DNA of 64,000 bases from a virus. Numbering within the stretch: the stretch's first letter is position 1; every line of letters begins with the position of its first letter. The stretch is from positions 62,001 to 126,000 of the IMG/VR virus record IMGVR_UViG_3300009081_000009, one strand, 5' to 3'. Shown one piece after another: positions 28,789 through 37,181 of this stretch. The notes under the pieces are model-generated. The model searched no databases. It worked only from the letters and a program-made list of their open reading frames with translations, and was not told the DNA's origin. The translations under genes and the position numbers were made by a program.

Positions 28789-29696
28789 AAGTTGCCTTAA
28801 TAATCCCATTATATAAGCAATCTATGTATTGGCATAGATTGCTTTCTGGTATTCAGAAACAGTCATTGAAGCCTGATACTGTGTACATTATAGTAGACAG
28901 GCCATCGGATGATTTAGGGGCTTTGGACAGCACAGGAAAGCCATTAAACGACAAATGGAATGCTCTGGCTGAGATAAGTAAGCTAAACGCATCAATTCAT
29001 GACATAAACATAAAATTGATTGTAATTGATAAAGTTCCTAATGGAATTCAGAGAACAAAACCCGACTCGCCTGTATTTTTGGCTGGATATGCTAGAAATA
29101 TAGGAATTGAACAGGCCATTAAAGACGGTTCCGATATCTTCGTTTTTATGGATGGTGATTGTATACCACAAGACGATTTTATTAAATCTCATGTAGAATT
29201 GTGCTCAAATAAATTACCTATAATGAGTATTGGAAGACGCAGAGAATCTAAATTGCGTTGGATGGATCAACGGGAAGTAAGTGCTAATTTAACTCATTTG
29301 AGATTGTTTGATAAAATGGGTAGCTTGATTAATAACCCAGATTTATTGAAACAATGTTTAATTGTATGGTCATGCAATATTGCAATGAATTTAGCTGCTA
29401 TTAAATTAATTTATAAATTCAATGAAGCATACTATCAACGAACTGAGATATTTAATAGTACATTTAATGGCGTATGGGGTGGTGAAGATAGTTTTTTGGG
29501 TATAACTGCTTGGTATTGTCGTATTTTTATACATACATTAGGTAATATAAAATCAGGCGTTGAACATATTGATCATCAACGACCAGAATCTATATATAAC
29601 AAAGAACATAAAATATTTTTTGATGCTCAGTGTGATATGTTACGAAAGAAACTCGTATTAAATCCAATCAATCTAAATTTATTGAATTATACTTAA
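28785..29696 (+). CDS. Glycosyltransferase, GT-A fold (family 2-like)
   Basis: 303 residues. Opens MKVALIIPLYKQSMYW with the GT2 first strand; FVFMDGDCIPQ supplies a DxD-like metal site; WGGEDSFLGITAWYC is the acceptor-side motif of polypeptide/galactosyl-type GT-A enzymes. The C-terminal half of the protein at 42223-44082 has the same motifs. Early-type promoter upstream. Substrate unknown. Confidence 0.85.
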   Translation: MKVALIIPLYKQSMYWHRLLSGIQKQSLKPDTVYIIVDRPSDDLGALDSTGKPLNDKWNALAEISKLNASIHDINIKLIVIDKVPNGIQRTKPDSPVFLAGYARNIGIEQAIKDGSDIFVFMDGDCIPQDDFIKSHVELCSNKLPIMSIGRRRESKLRWMDQREVSANLTHLRLFDKMGSLINNPDLLKQCLIVWSCNIAMNLAAIKLIYKFNEAYYQRTEIFNSTFNGVWGGEDSFLGITAWYCRIFIHTLGNIKSGVEHIDHQRPESIYNKEHKIFFDAQCDMLRKKLVLNPINLNLLNYT

Positions 29697-30577
29697 TCTT
29701 TATAATATCCATTCATAGGATCTTTTAATTTAGATGTTTCTAATTCAAATGCACTGGTGTTATATTGAGTAGTTCCATTTTTTAACATAGTTGAATCAAT
29801 ACCAATACTCGTATTATCTCTTAATCCACGGAATGCATCATTAAATGATCCTTGGAATGTATTAGGAACATCAAAAGTAACTTTATATTCCATTATATCT
29901 TTACTATCATTTTTTATTACCATCGATGATATGTCAGATAAAACCGCAGAATTAAATTCAAACACTTGTGATACAACTGTGTCAATCGTATCTTTTCTAG
30001 GTTTATTAAATTCAGTAAGTGCAACATCGTTTACAAATTGTTCTTGTAAAATAGCAATATAGATACCTAATTTCTGGAATGAGCTTTTAGGTTTTAATAT
30101 TTGAGATGAATAAAATTGATTTATAATAGCATTAAAAAATTGATACCATAGAAGGTGTTTATCCTCTCGTATCTCTAATACAACCTTACCGCCTTCAGTT
30201 GTGCCCATTATAACAGGATATTTAATAGATTTAATCGAATCTATATAATTTTCAGTGCTTATTTTTGATGATGTGTGTGGAATGGTGACATTACTACATG
30301 CCCATTTTAATTCGATTTGAGGAGGTTCATCGGCATAATAGAATACCTTTTTCCAATTATTAAATGCATCATTGTATACATGACTTCCATGAGATATTTT
30401 TTGGTTTTTTGATAATGAATCTGTTTTTGATTCCTTTTCCATTTTTGTGATAGCTTTACCAACATATTCTCCGTATAATCCAACTAAGAATTTATTTGTT
30501 CTGTATACACTGGCATTGCCATAGAATTCATCTACACGCTCTTTCATTGTTTTTTCTATCGAATGTACTATAGGCAT
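29693..30577 (-). CDS. Putative tail-tube-like baseplate protein
   Basis: 294 residues. FEFNSAVLSDISSMVIKN and MEYKVTFDVPNTF resemble the beta strands of tail tube-fold proteins such as gp54, and FNAIINQFYSSQILKPKSSF is a helical insertion. It is co-directional with another tube-like gene upstream. gp54 is one candidate. Evidence is by strand pattern only. Confidence 0.45.
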   Translation of the reverse strand: MPIVHSIEKTMKERVDEFYGNASVYRTNKFLVGLYGEYVGKAITKMEKESKTDSLSKNQKISHGSHVYNDAFNNWKKVFYYADEPPQIELKWACSNVTIPHTSSKISTENYIDSIKSIKYPVIMGTTEGGKVVLEIREDKHLLWYQFFNAIINQFYSSQILKPKSSFQKLGIYIAILQEQFVNDVALTEFNKPRKDTIDTVVSQVFEFNSAVLSDISSMVIKNDSKDIMEYKVTFDVPNTFQGSFNDAFRGLRDNTSIGIDSTMLKNGTTQYNTSAFELETSKLKDPMNGYYKD

Positions 30578-30585
30578 AAAATTCC

Positions 30586-31206
30586 TTAATTAGCTATACA
30601 GCTTGGTGTAGTATGTTCTTCAGGTGGTGCCATTCGTTCAATTGTTCGAAGCGAATATAAGAAACTCACTGTGAATTTAACTGGATCTGGGCCTAAAAAA
30701 TTAAGTGTTAATGGTTCTAATTCAATTGGGTAACATCTCTGAAATCTAATAATCTGATGCTTCTGATATGAATCGTCTGCCATGTGAATATCAATAAATG
30801 GAATCCAAGTACGTCTATTTCTATAATGACGATCATGTCCATATACACGGTGATTTAGATCTGTTATTGGAAATGCATCAGTTTGTCCACTCTGAATAGT
30901 TTCCATATAACGATTTAAAGTCCAATAATTTTCCATTCTGTCATCGCATATCATAGTGATAGTTAATACTTTATCATAATATTCATTATCTTCTGTGATG
31001 GGAATATGAACCATTGATTTATAACTACCATCCATTTTATATTTCAATGATAATCCCGGTGCTACGAATGCTGTAATGTTTCCATTTACAGTTTCTGATG
31101 ATGGCGCATCTGCCTGTGTATATGACACGGGAATCGGCCCAATATTACATCTAGCCGTTCCTTGGTGTAATCTACCTATATTTCTACTTAAAAGTGGGCC
31201 GTCCAT
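30586..31206 (-). CDS. Putative tail-tube-like baseplate protein
   Basis: 206 residues. VLTITMICDDRMENYWTLNR, then RCYPIELEPLTLNFLGPDPV and FTVSFLYSLRTIE, match the core strands of tube-fold proteins. It lies 8 bases downstream of the 2H phosphoesterase gene and 8 bases upstream of the next tube-like gene; all three follow a late-type promoter at 31831-31844. Confidence 0.5.
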   Translation of the reverse strand: MDGPLLSRNIGRLHQGTARCNIGPIPVSYTQADAPSSETVNGNITAFVAPGLSLKYKMDGSYKSMVHIPITEDNEYYDKVLTITMICDDRMENYWTLNRYMETIQSGQTDAFPITDLNHRVYGHDRHYRNRRTWIPFIDIHMADDSYQKHQIIRFQRCYPIELEPLTLNFLGPDPVKFTVSFLYSLRTIERMAPPEEHTTPSCIAN

Positions 31207-31213
31207 TATTTAC

Positions 31214-31810
31214 CTATAATTTTATATAAAACTCATCACCTGATCGTGAGGTAAAATAAATTTCATCTATCCTATCAACTAGTTTATTAAAAACGGGTGA
31301 ATTTATAAATTTATCACATGACCCTTTTTTGACATACGCAATTGTAGCATGAGGAATATAAACATCAAATTTATCTGTATATTCCATATTATCACATATC
31401 AATTTATTTAATTCCATCAATTGATCGCTTTTTATATTAATTTTTAATACATCAAATGATGGATTGTTGTCAAAAATATCAATATTACCACACTGGATAT
31501 TAATAGATCCATATCCATTTACTAATTTGGTTAAATTATTTGGATCAGGATCATGTAATCCATATTTAACCGTAACGTGTGATGTTGTCTCATAACCCTC
31601 TATACCATTGTCTAAATCTATATATAAGGCTTCTTCCGGTATATTTTCCTTCGCCCATTCGGTAATTAATTGAGTGATGTAGTCATTTAAATTAAGCATA
31701 GCACAGCTAAAGCTATAAGTATGTTCTTTATTAGGTTGTTTTTGACTAGATTCCAAAATTCGTTTTTTCGCTCGTCTTGGTAGATTAGATAGGTATTTAG
31801 AGTAGTTCAT
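31214..31810 (-). CDS. 2H phosphoesterase-like protein (LigT/Acb1-type)
   Basis: 198 residues. Two HxT motifs, SHVTVKYGL (about residue 78) and PHATIAYVKKG (about 154), are the catalytic pair of the 2H superfamily, which includes 2'-5' RNA ligases, cyclic phosphodiesterases and the phage anti-CBASS protein Acb1. The basic N-terminus (LPRRAKKRILESSQKQ) is extra. Substrate is open: RNA 2',3'-cyclic phosphate or cyclic oligonucleotides. The late-type promoter and baseplate neighbours argue against a simple early anti-defence role. Confidence 0.75.
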   Translation of the reverse strand: MNYSKYLSNLPRRAKKRILESSQKQPNKEHTYSFSCAMLNLNDYITQLITEWAKENIPEEALYIDLDNGIEGYETTSHVTVKYGLHDPDPNNLTKLVNGYGSINIQCGNIDIFDNNPSFDVLKINIKSDQLMELNKLICDNMEYTDKFDVYIPHATIAYVKKGSCDKFINSPVFNKLVDRIDEIYFTSRSGDEFYIKL

Positions 31811-31830
31811 ATAGTCTTTTTATTTAATAG

Positions 31831-31844
31831 TAGTTTATAAACTA
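31831..31844. promoter_or_regulatory. Bidirectional palindromic late-type promoter
   Basis: TAGTTTATAAACTA is a perfect 14-base palindrome, giving a TATAAACTA box in both directions. It lies 21 bases from the minus-strand phosphoesterase start and 35 from the plus-strand start at 31879. Confidence 0.6.
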
Positions 31845-31878
31845 TTACATTGAATCATAATTTAACAAAGGACTTATT

Positions 31879-32028
31879 ATGGCAGATCAAGTAGAAACAA
31901 CCGAAGAACCTATTCCATACGTTAATATGTTTGGTGCTGGATGGGAAGTTAGCGGAGCACAGTATACACCAACTAAATTAGGTGGTGTAGAATGCGATGA
32001 AAACGGAAATATAAAACCAATACAATAA
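31879..32028 (+). CDS. Small hypothetical late protein
   Basis: 49 residues, ATG preceded by AAAGGA. Acidic N-terminus, then VNMFGAGWEVSGAQYTPTKL. Monocistronic: a late-type box upstream and a terminator at its stop. A small virion or assembly protein is possible; no family recognised. Confidence 0.75.
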   Translation: MADQVETTEEPIPYVNMFGAGWEVSGAQYTPTKLGGVECDENGNIKPIQ

Positions 32029-32052
32029 AAGGAGCTTGTTAGCTCCTTTTTT
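32027..32052 (+). terminator. Bidirectional Rho-independent terminator
   Basis: AAAAGGAGCT/AGCTCCTTTT stem with TGTT loop. It overlaps the stop of the small plus-strand gene and directly abuts the end of the convergent minus-strand gene. Confidence 0.85.
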
Positions 32053-32054
32053 AT

Positions 32055-33044
32055 TTATTTGAATTTGATTGGTTTTGGATCTGCCTTTACTTCGGATTTT
32101 GGTTTAACTACTCCCGTTTTATCACTCAGTACTGGATTCATTTTAGGTGCATTGGTAGGTACTTTATTATTAGTGGTTGTCTTTGCATCAATTCCATTTG
32201 TCTTATTAGTTACATCTGAAACATTCGCTGATTTAGAACCCTTAATTATATCAGTTGGTACATTTTGTTTAGTGAGTGCATCTTTAGCTTTAACAACACC
32301 AACTAAATCACCCTTTGGCTTAGCTGCATTGGAATCAACCTTGACTTCGGCTTCTGATTTCAATTCAACAATCTGACCACCATCTTTCTTAATAATAGGA
32401 ACTCCAATTTCTTGCTTTACAGTAGTCGTAGAGCCATCCCATTTTGTTACAGTCGTGGTGGTAAATGCATTGGATGGTTTAACGATGCCAACTAAATCAC
32501 CCTTTGGCTTAGCTGCATTGGAATCGACCTTAGTTTTGGTAGTTGTATCTGTTTTTATCGCATTAGCTGGTATATTAGCTATTTTTGGTACTGCTACAGA
32601 TACAGTCTTAGTTGTTACTGTGTCACCATTTACAGTTGTCTTAAATTCGGTAGTTGGTTTAACTACTCCAGTATTATCTTCCCATTCACCGTGATTTATA
32701 TTCTTAATGAATTTCTGCATTATTCCCATAATGCTATTGTCTTCATAATCAACTGTAGTTTCCTTTGTTTTATCACCAACAGTCTTAAACTCTGAATTTG
32801 GTTTTACGATGCCAGTTTGGTCATTTAATTCCAAATCGCGCTTTTTCTTATCTTTTTCAGTTAGATAGTCTTTATAATCAGTAAAGTTTTCTACACCGTC
32901 ATTAGCAACAGGAGTCCAGAATGGAAATAGTGCTTTTCCATCCATTAATTTCTTTTCACGCATTTCGAGTGGCTTGGTGTGATCTAAGTTTTGTTTCAAC
33001 ATTTTCTCAAACATATCGTTTGTAGGCATTTCATATCTTGACAT
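32055..33044 (-). CDS. Repeat protein with recurring TG(I/V)VKP motif
   Basis: 329 residues, Lys/Thr/Asp-rich and low in hydrophobics. A short unit recurs five times (TGIVKPNSEFKT, TGVVKPTTEFKT, VGIVKPSNAFTT, VGVVKAKDALTK, TGVVKPKSEVKA), each preceded by an acidic or Pro-Lys-Gly segment. Two units share SNAAKPKGDLVG encoded by a 38-base direct repeat. Late promoter upstream. It may be an extended structural or scaffold-associated protein that binds partners repeatedly. Confidence 0.7.
   Translation of the reverse strand: MSRYEMPTNDMFEKMLKQNLDHTKPLEMREKKLMDGKALFPFWTPVANDGVENFTDYKDYLTEKDKKKRDLELNDQTGIVKPNSEFKTVGDKTKETTVDYEDNSIMGIMQKFIKNINHGEWEDNTGVVKPTTEFKTTVNGDTVTTKTVSVAVPKIANIPANAIKTDTTTKTKVDSNAAKPKGDLVGIVKPSNAFTTTTVTKWDGSTTTVKQEIGVPIIKKDGGQIVELKSEAEVKVDSNAAKPKGDLVGVVKAKDALTKQNVPTDIIKGSKSANVSDVTNKTNGIDAKTTTNNKVPTNAPKMNPVLSDKTGVVKPKSEVKADPKPIKFK
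32299..32336. repeat. Direct repeat copy 1 (38 bp)
   Basis: Identical to 32488-32525; both lie inside the repeat-protein gene. Confidence 0.9.
32488..32525. repeat. Direct repeat copy 2 (38 bp)
   Basis: Identical to 32299-32336, with a further six bases matching at five positions. Confidence 0.9.
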
Positions 33045-33071
33045 AGTATATTCCTGTCGGATTTATCAATA

Positions 33072-33078
33072 GTTTATA
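33072..33078 (-). promoter_or_regulatory. Late-type promoter box for the repeat protein
   Basis: TATAAAC on the minus strand about 28 bases upstream of the start codon. Confidence 0.5.
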
Positions 33079-33088
33079 AGATTCACAT

Positions 33089-33097
33089 TATAAACTA
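33089..33097 (+). promoter_or_regulatory. Late-type promoter box for the gene at 33114
   Basis: TATAAACTA 17 bases upstream of the start codon, divergent from the box at 33072-33078. Confidence 0.5.
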
Positions 33098-33113
33098 TAA
33101 CAAAGAGGTATAT

Positions 33114-33350
33114 ATGACCAAAAATAAAAAATTTAATGAATTTCTTGAAAGTATTAAAGATGTTAATCCAACTTTGATAGAATCTATTATGCAGGGATAT
33201 GAAATTATACATGAAAGTAGTATAAATAAAGTAAATCAAATTAAAGATACATTAGGAGAACCAGAACCAGAACCAGATCAATTATTAGATGATGAACCTA
33301 CAGAAATAAACCCAGAACAAGATCCTACCCAAGAATATCCAAATATATAA
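33114..33350 (+). CDS. Small late protein: FxxFL N-terminus plus acidic tail
   Basis: 78 residues. The N-terminus (KKFNEFLESIKDVNPTLIES) is nearly the same as that of the 5452-5808 product; the C-terminal half is a highly acidic Pro/Glu/Asp tail. A basic-helical head with an acidic tail recalls T4 prohead core proteins, but no direct homology is seen. AAAGAGG ribosome binding site; late box upstream, terminator downstream. Confidence 0.75.
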   Translation: MTKNKKFNEFLESIKDVNPTLIESIMQGYEIIHESSINKVNQIKDTLGEPEPEPDQLLDDEPTEINPEQDPTQEYPNI

Positions 33351-33351
33351 A

Positions 33352-33381
33352 AGAAAGCAGTCCTATTGGACTGCCTTTTTT
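33352..33381 (+). terminator. Bidirectional Rho-independent terminator
   Basis: GCAGTCC/GGACTGC stem flanked by A and T runs, between convergent genes. Confidence 0.85.
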
Positions 33382-34480
33382 AATGTTTAAATGCGTTAAG
33401 TTTATCGCCTTTTCTTGTATTTTCTTTTGTTTTTTGTTTTTCTAATTCGCGTATTTTTTTCTTGATTTCTCGATCACGTAATTTATTTTTATCTCTAATT
33501 GCTTGTCTGATTTGTTTATTACGATCTCTTCTAAATTCAGAAACATTACCATTTTCAATAAATTCAGGCACATTATCAATTACTTTACTTACTTTTACTT
33601 CTTCATCATTAAATGTATTAATAGCATTTTTACGTTGGTTAGTATTTTCTCTATCTGATTTTATTTCCTCGTCAATCTCATCCCAAATTCCATACATCAT
33701 CTGAAAATTCTGTTTTATATATTTAACTAATGCGCCACCAGTAAGTGGAGTCTTTATAACATCACCATTAGGAACATATCTATCTCCCTTCCATGCCTTA
33801 CCTTCAACAAATACAGGATCTATGATAAATCTACCATCTGATGCAATTCTAACTAATGTCATATGTTTGCAATTAGCAGCCCAATTAATGCATTTACTGC
33901 GTCTAGTACCTGCATCATCATAAAATAATTTTATAGTATCAGGACACTGAAACACAACACCCCAATAGTATGTTCTGGTATCTTGAGGCATTATCTTTTC
34001 TAGTGGTTGTGTGAATAAATATCCATTACGTCTACCACCAACTTCTTCCGGTTTTGAATTGGTATCTAATTTCCAGAATGAATTAATATTCGGATTTCCG
34101 TGATATAATTGAGTTTCTGCTATCTCTCTCGCTTCTACTTCCGATTTCATTAAATCAACGTACCATTCATCCTCATCTACCATCATTGGATCTGATGTGT
34201 GGTAGAATATGTTCAAAGTTCCATTAACAAATTCAATCCAATCTTTATCTTCTATGGTTTGGAAGTTAAAGCTGTTAAACCACGTTTCATAGGCATTTTG
34301 AGCCTCTACAGGCAGCTCTTCTACAGTAAACATAGAATCGAATTGCTTTGATACATAACCGCTTTCACGGCACTTAAAAGCCACCCAGAAATCGAGAACG
34401 ATATCTTTATGATCTTTCCAGTTAATTCCATCCGTGATATAATTAACTAAACGAATTCCTGCTAACTTGACTGCTTTCAT
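33380..34480 (-). CDS. Hypothetical late protein with basic coiled-coil C-terminus
   Basis: 366 residues from the ATG at 34480. The frame is open to 34534, but a late-type TATAAACTA box lies inside that extension (34505-34513), so the downstream ATG is preferred. The body contains Trp/Tyr-rich segments (TRTYYWGVVFQCPDTIKLFY, INWAANCKHMTLVRI); the last 90 residues are Lys/Arg/Glu-rich and probably coiled coil. No family recognised. Confidence 0.65.
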   Translation of the reverse strand: MKAVKLAGIRLVNYITDGINWKDHKDIVLDFWVAFKCRESGYVSKQFDSMFTVEELPVEAQNAYETWFNSFNFQTIEDKDWIEFVNGTLNIFYHTSDPMMVDEDEWYVDLMKSEVEAREIAETQLYHGNPNINSFWKLDTNSKPEEVGGRRNGYLFTQPLEKIMPQDTRTYYWGVVFQCPDTIKLFYDDAGTRRSKCINWAANCKHMTLVRIASDGRFIIDPVFVEGKAWKGDRYVPNGDVIKTPLTGGALVKYIKQNFQMMYGIWDEIDEEIKSDRENTNQRKNAINTFNDEEVKVSKVIDNVPEFIENGNVSEFRRDRNKQIRQAIRDKNKLRDREIKKKIRELEKQKTKENTRKGDKLNAFKH

Positions 34481-34504
34481 AGTTTTATTCTTATTTTCTA
34501 TTAC

Positions 34505-34513
34505 TAGTTTATA
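34505..34513 (-). promoter_or_regulatory. Late-type promoter box that decides the downstream start
   Basis: TATAAACTA on the minus strand, 24 bases upstream of the ATG at 34480. Confidence 0.5.
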
Positions 34514-34521
34514 AAAAAGTT

Positions 34522-34550
34522 CTGACAGTTTCATAGTTTTTACGTATATT
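34522..34550 (+). promoter_or_regulatory. Early-type promoter
   Basis: CTGACA (34522-34527), 17-base spacer, TATATT (34545-34550), upstream of the gene at 34581. Confidence 0.7.
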
Positions 34551-34580
34551 TGGTATACACAAATGATAATAGGAGCTAAT

Positions 34581-35114
34581 ATGCTACGTAAAGATGGTTT
34601 TAAAGGTGTTATGACGAAACATGCGTTCGGTGTGAATCGAGATAATGTATTCGTTGGAGTTGATATTAAACACGTATCTAACAGTCCAGATCAGTATTTC
34701 TTGGAATCCTTTGAAAAGGAAGCAAAGATCCCAAATCTCCAAAATCTATTTGAAACACCAGTTGCTTGGAGCAATCAGAAATTCAAGTTGGTTGAGTATC
34801 CTCTATTTTATGAAATTGAATTCGATGAAATCGTATTCGTTGCTCGACTAGTGACACTGAATGTTGCTAGAAAAATAAAGGATGGAATCGATATATTCGA
34901 ATATACTCTTGGTTTCCGTAAAGATGTAGAAGGTGATAATAAAGATGCTATCGCAGCTAAGAAGTATTTGAAATATAAAGAAGAAAATGAAGATGGTAAG
35001 AAAGTCTTGATTGAATTCGATGTGAAATTGACTCCAGCCGAGGAGCCAGCAGTCACAACAAGATCTGCTATAACTGATGAGAAAGATACATCCGATAAAG
35101 AATCAATGTTTTAA
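34581..35114 (+). CDS. Hypothetical early protein
   Basis: 177 residues from ATG 34581, selected because GGAG lies 7 bases upstream (the frame is open to 34563). Mixed alpha/beta body beginning MLRKDGFKGVMTKHAFGVNR, acidic Ser/Thr-rich C-terminal tail. Early-type promoter. Unknown function; could be a host-takeover or DNA metabolism factor. Confidence 0.7.
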   Translation: MLRKDGFKGVMTKHAFGVNRDNVFVGVDIKHVSNSPDQYFLESFEKEAKIPNLQNLFETPVAWSNQKFKLVEYPLFYEIEFDEIVFVARLVTLNVARKIKDGIDIFEYTLGFRKDVEGDNKDAIAAKKYLKYKEENEDGKKVLIEFDVKLTPAEEPAVTTRSAITDEKDTSDKESMF

Positions 35115-35126
35115 TGGATACCTTCT

Positions 35127-35633
35127 GTGATTGAACGCGAAACATTACGCGAGTTTTCAGTAACATGTAAAACTAAGCGAAACGATACATATGTCATTCA
35201 ATATGGATATGATGTATCGGTTTCTGGATGTGATTATTATGTAAGAGCATCCATTAATGGAGAGTCGTTCAATTCAGATAGAGATACATTAGATAAAATT
35301 TGTAGATTACATATCCAACCAATCAATGAATTGATCTCATTGATTGGCTGTGATGAAACTGGAATATCAGTCGATCATAACCCAAGCATAAAGTTAACTA
35401 AAACATACAGACTCGATAAATTAACCTCACTTCGAGCAACTATACAGTCTCTACGGAAATTATACTATAGAGGAATTGATATAGGAAGTACTCATTACGT
35501 GGTAAAATTCGAAGGATACTTGAAACATATTCATTATCCTTCATATTATAAGCGTGATATGGATATGCTTAGATCATCCCGTATCCGATTATTTAAGACT
35601 GTTTTGCATAAAGATTACATTCCATTAAAATAA
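35127..35633 (+). CDS. Hypothetical protein, GTG start
   Basis: 168 residues. The only available start in frame after the upstream stop is GTG 35127. Basic, with SLRATIQSLRKLYYRGIDIG and several Tyr/His-rich stretches. It follows the previous early gene by 12 bases and probably shares its promoter. Not recognised. Confidence 0.6.
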   Translation: MIERETLREFSVTCKTKRNDTYVIQYGYDVSVSGCDYYVRASINGESFNSDRDTLDKICRLHIQPINELISLIGCDETGISVDHNPSIKLTKTYRLDKLTSLRATIQSLRKLYYRGIDIGSTHYVVKFEGYLKHIHYPSYYKRDMDMLRSSRIRLFKTVLHKDYIPLK

Positions 35634-35635
35634 AC

Positions 35636-36334
35636 TCAGTGCCACTCTCTGTAACTTGGAATCATTGATTGATTTTTCTTTGTATGCCATACATGATTCA
35701 AATCAAAGTTCAATTCCTTTGTATTAGTAACTTCGCTTTTTGGAACCGATACATGAAAGAAAAATACAGCACTCTGGATCGATTTCCCTCTCAATTCTAA
35801 TACCTTCCCATTGAATGTAGCACGTAGTGGCTTTGTAGTGAACTTATTAAATGTGAGAGTGAAAAACACACCCTTATTATCATTACTTAGAGATGCACCG
35901 TAGTCGCTTCCCATTACAATATAAGCTACTGTGTCACTATTGATATCATGACCAATGCTATGTGTGAGATCAGTCCAATACAATTTCAAGTCGGGATACT
36001 TAGAATTAATAGCCGAATCTACTTGATTGCTATGCGTATCCATAAACGCCTGATGGGTTACGATGAAATTTTTGAAATTCTGTTTAATGATACGTTCATC
36101 ACATGAAACCTTAAATCCAATATCAACAATCAATGAATCATCATAATAGGTGCTATCGATTGCATAGGTCTGTTCGGGTGTAACTTCACACCAGTTGAGT
36201 GGCTGATCAATAAATACCGATATATCACGCATGAAAGTTGACATATCAGCAGATTCACTTTTATTAGATGAAACCTTAAAGGTAGCACCGCTAACAGAAT
36301 GAATCAGAACCAATAGCATAATTACATATTTCAT
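35636..36334 (-). CDS. Hypothetical exported protein
   Basis: 232 residues with a clear signal peptide (MKYVIMLLVLIHSVSGA, cleavage probable after Ala17). The mature part has an N-terminal Cys pair (C49 and C78 approximately) and mixed beta structure. Early-type promoter directly upstream on the minus strand. A periplasmic or surface role early in infection (for example exclusion of other phages) is a guess. Confidence 0.75.
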   Translation of the reverse strand: MKYVIMLLVLIHSVSGATFKVSSNKSESADMSTFMRDISVFIDQPLNWCEVTPEQTYAIDSTYYDDSLIVDIGFKVSCDERIIKQNFKNFIVTHQAFMDTHSNQVDSAINSKYPDLKLYWTDLTHSIGHDINSDTVAYIVMGSDYGASLSNDNKGVFFTLTFNKFTTKPLRATFNGKVLELRGKSIQSAVFFFHVSVPKSEVTNTKELNFDLNHVWHTKKNQSMIPSYREWH

Positions 36335-36354
36335 AGAAACTCCTTCTTTCTACT

Positions 36355-36383
36355 AATATAGTAATTAACTTGTATTTTGTCAT
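36355..36383 (-). promoter_or_regulatory. Early-type promoter for the exported protein
   Basis: Minus strand: ATGACA (36383-36378), 17-base spacer, TATATT (36360-36355). Confidence 0.75.
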
Positions 36384-36679
36384 TAGAAAAAGTTAATTGA
36401 TTTATTTTTAGCCTTTTTGATTAATTTTAGGCTTATTTTTGGAACTTTTTTAGTTTTTATGCGTGATGGATGCACCAAACCAGACAGCTTTTCTTTAAAT
36501 TCTGTTTTGGTATCTTGAGGTTGGTCAATTACGGTGGACTCTGGAATCATGTCAGGCAACTCTATCGACTCTGATGTGTCTTCTTGTGCTCGATATGTAC
36601 TTTTCTTATAACTCTTTTTCGTAGAGTCGTTTGATGGTTTTATTTCGAACATTTCGTTGGTTTCATTATTTGCAGTCAT
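36383..36679 (-). CDS. Small basic hypothetical late protein
   Basis: 98 residues from ATG 36679, preferred over an in-frame TTG 9 bases upstream. Polar, with a very basic C-terminus (SRIKTKKVPKISLKLIKKAK). Late-type promoter box at 36703-36709. Possibly DNA- or capsid-associated; no family recognised. Confidence 0.6.
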   Translation of the reverse strand: MTANNETNEMFEIKPSNDSTKKSYKKSTYRAQEDTSESIELPDMIPESTVIDQPQDTKTEFKEKLSGLVHPSRIKTKKVPKISLKLIKKAKNKSINFF

Positions 36680-36702
36680 ATATAACAATCCTATTATTTA
36701 GA

Positions 36703-36709
36703 GTTTATA
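36703..36709 (-). promoter_or_regulatory. Late-type promoter box for the gene ending at 36383
   Basis: TATAAAC on the minus strand, followed by TC, 23 bases upstream of the start codon. Confidence 0.45.
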
Positions 36710-36734
36710 AAACTCGATAATTGAATTGAAGTAT

Positions 36735-37181
36735 TTACTCGAATAGTGGTTTCAGTGACTTAAAAACTAATCGATGTGCCTGTACTCGGTTTGCCCATAT
36801 GAACATATCTAATTCTGGTTTACCTTCCATTTCAGGCATATTTGGATTATGTATTAACGATTGACACTTGAAATCTAAATTTGTGAATTTACTATCAACA
36901 TCAATTAATGAATATACTTTAATCGTTTTATGTTTTATGGTTACTGTATAAATCAATTCAGATTTAGATACATCATAATAATCACGTACATCAATCCCAG
37001 TCTCTTCCATAGTCTCACGAATGGCTGCTTCTAATTCGGTTTCGTTAGCATCCATTACTCCTTTAGGAATTGACCATATAGAATCGTGTGGATTGAATAT
37101 ATAACTAGGTGGTTGTGTTGTGTGTCCTAGTAGATATAAACCATTTGACTGTATTAGAAATCCACATGAAATCACTTTCAT
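36735..37181 (-). CDS. Nudix hydrolase
   Basis: 148 residues with an intact Nudix box: GVMDANETELEAAIRETMEE then TGI (GX5EX7REX2EEXGI). Hydrolyses a nucleoside diphosphate linked to another moiety; substrates may include NAD-type or Ap4A-type compounds or capped RNA. Its ATG overlaps the stop of the upstream membrane protein gene. Confidence 0.9.
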   Translation of the reverse strand: MKVISCGFLIQSNGLYLLGHTTQPPSYIFNPHDSIWSIPKGVMDANETELEAAIRETMEETGIDVRDYYDVSKSELIYTVTIKHKTIKVYSLIDVDSKFTNLDFKCQSLIHNPNMPEMEGKPELDMFIWANRVQAHRLVFKSLKPLFE

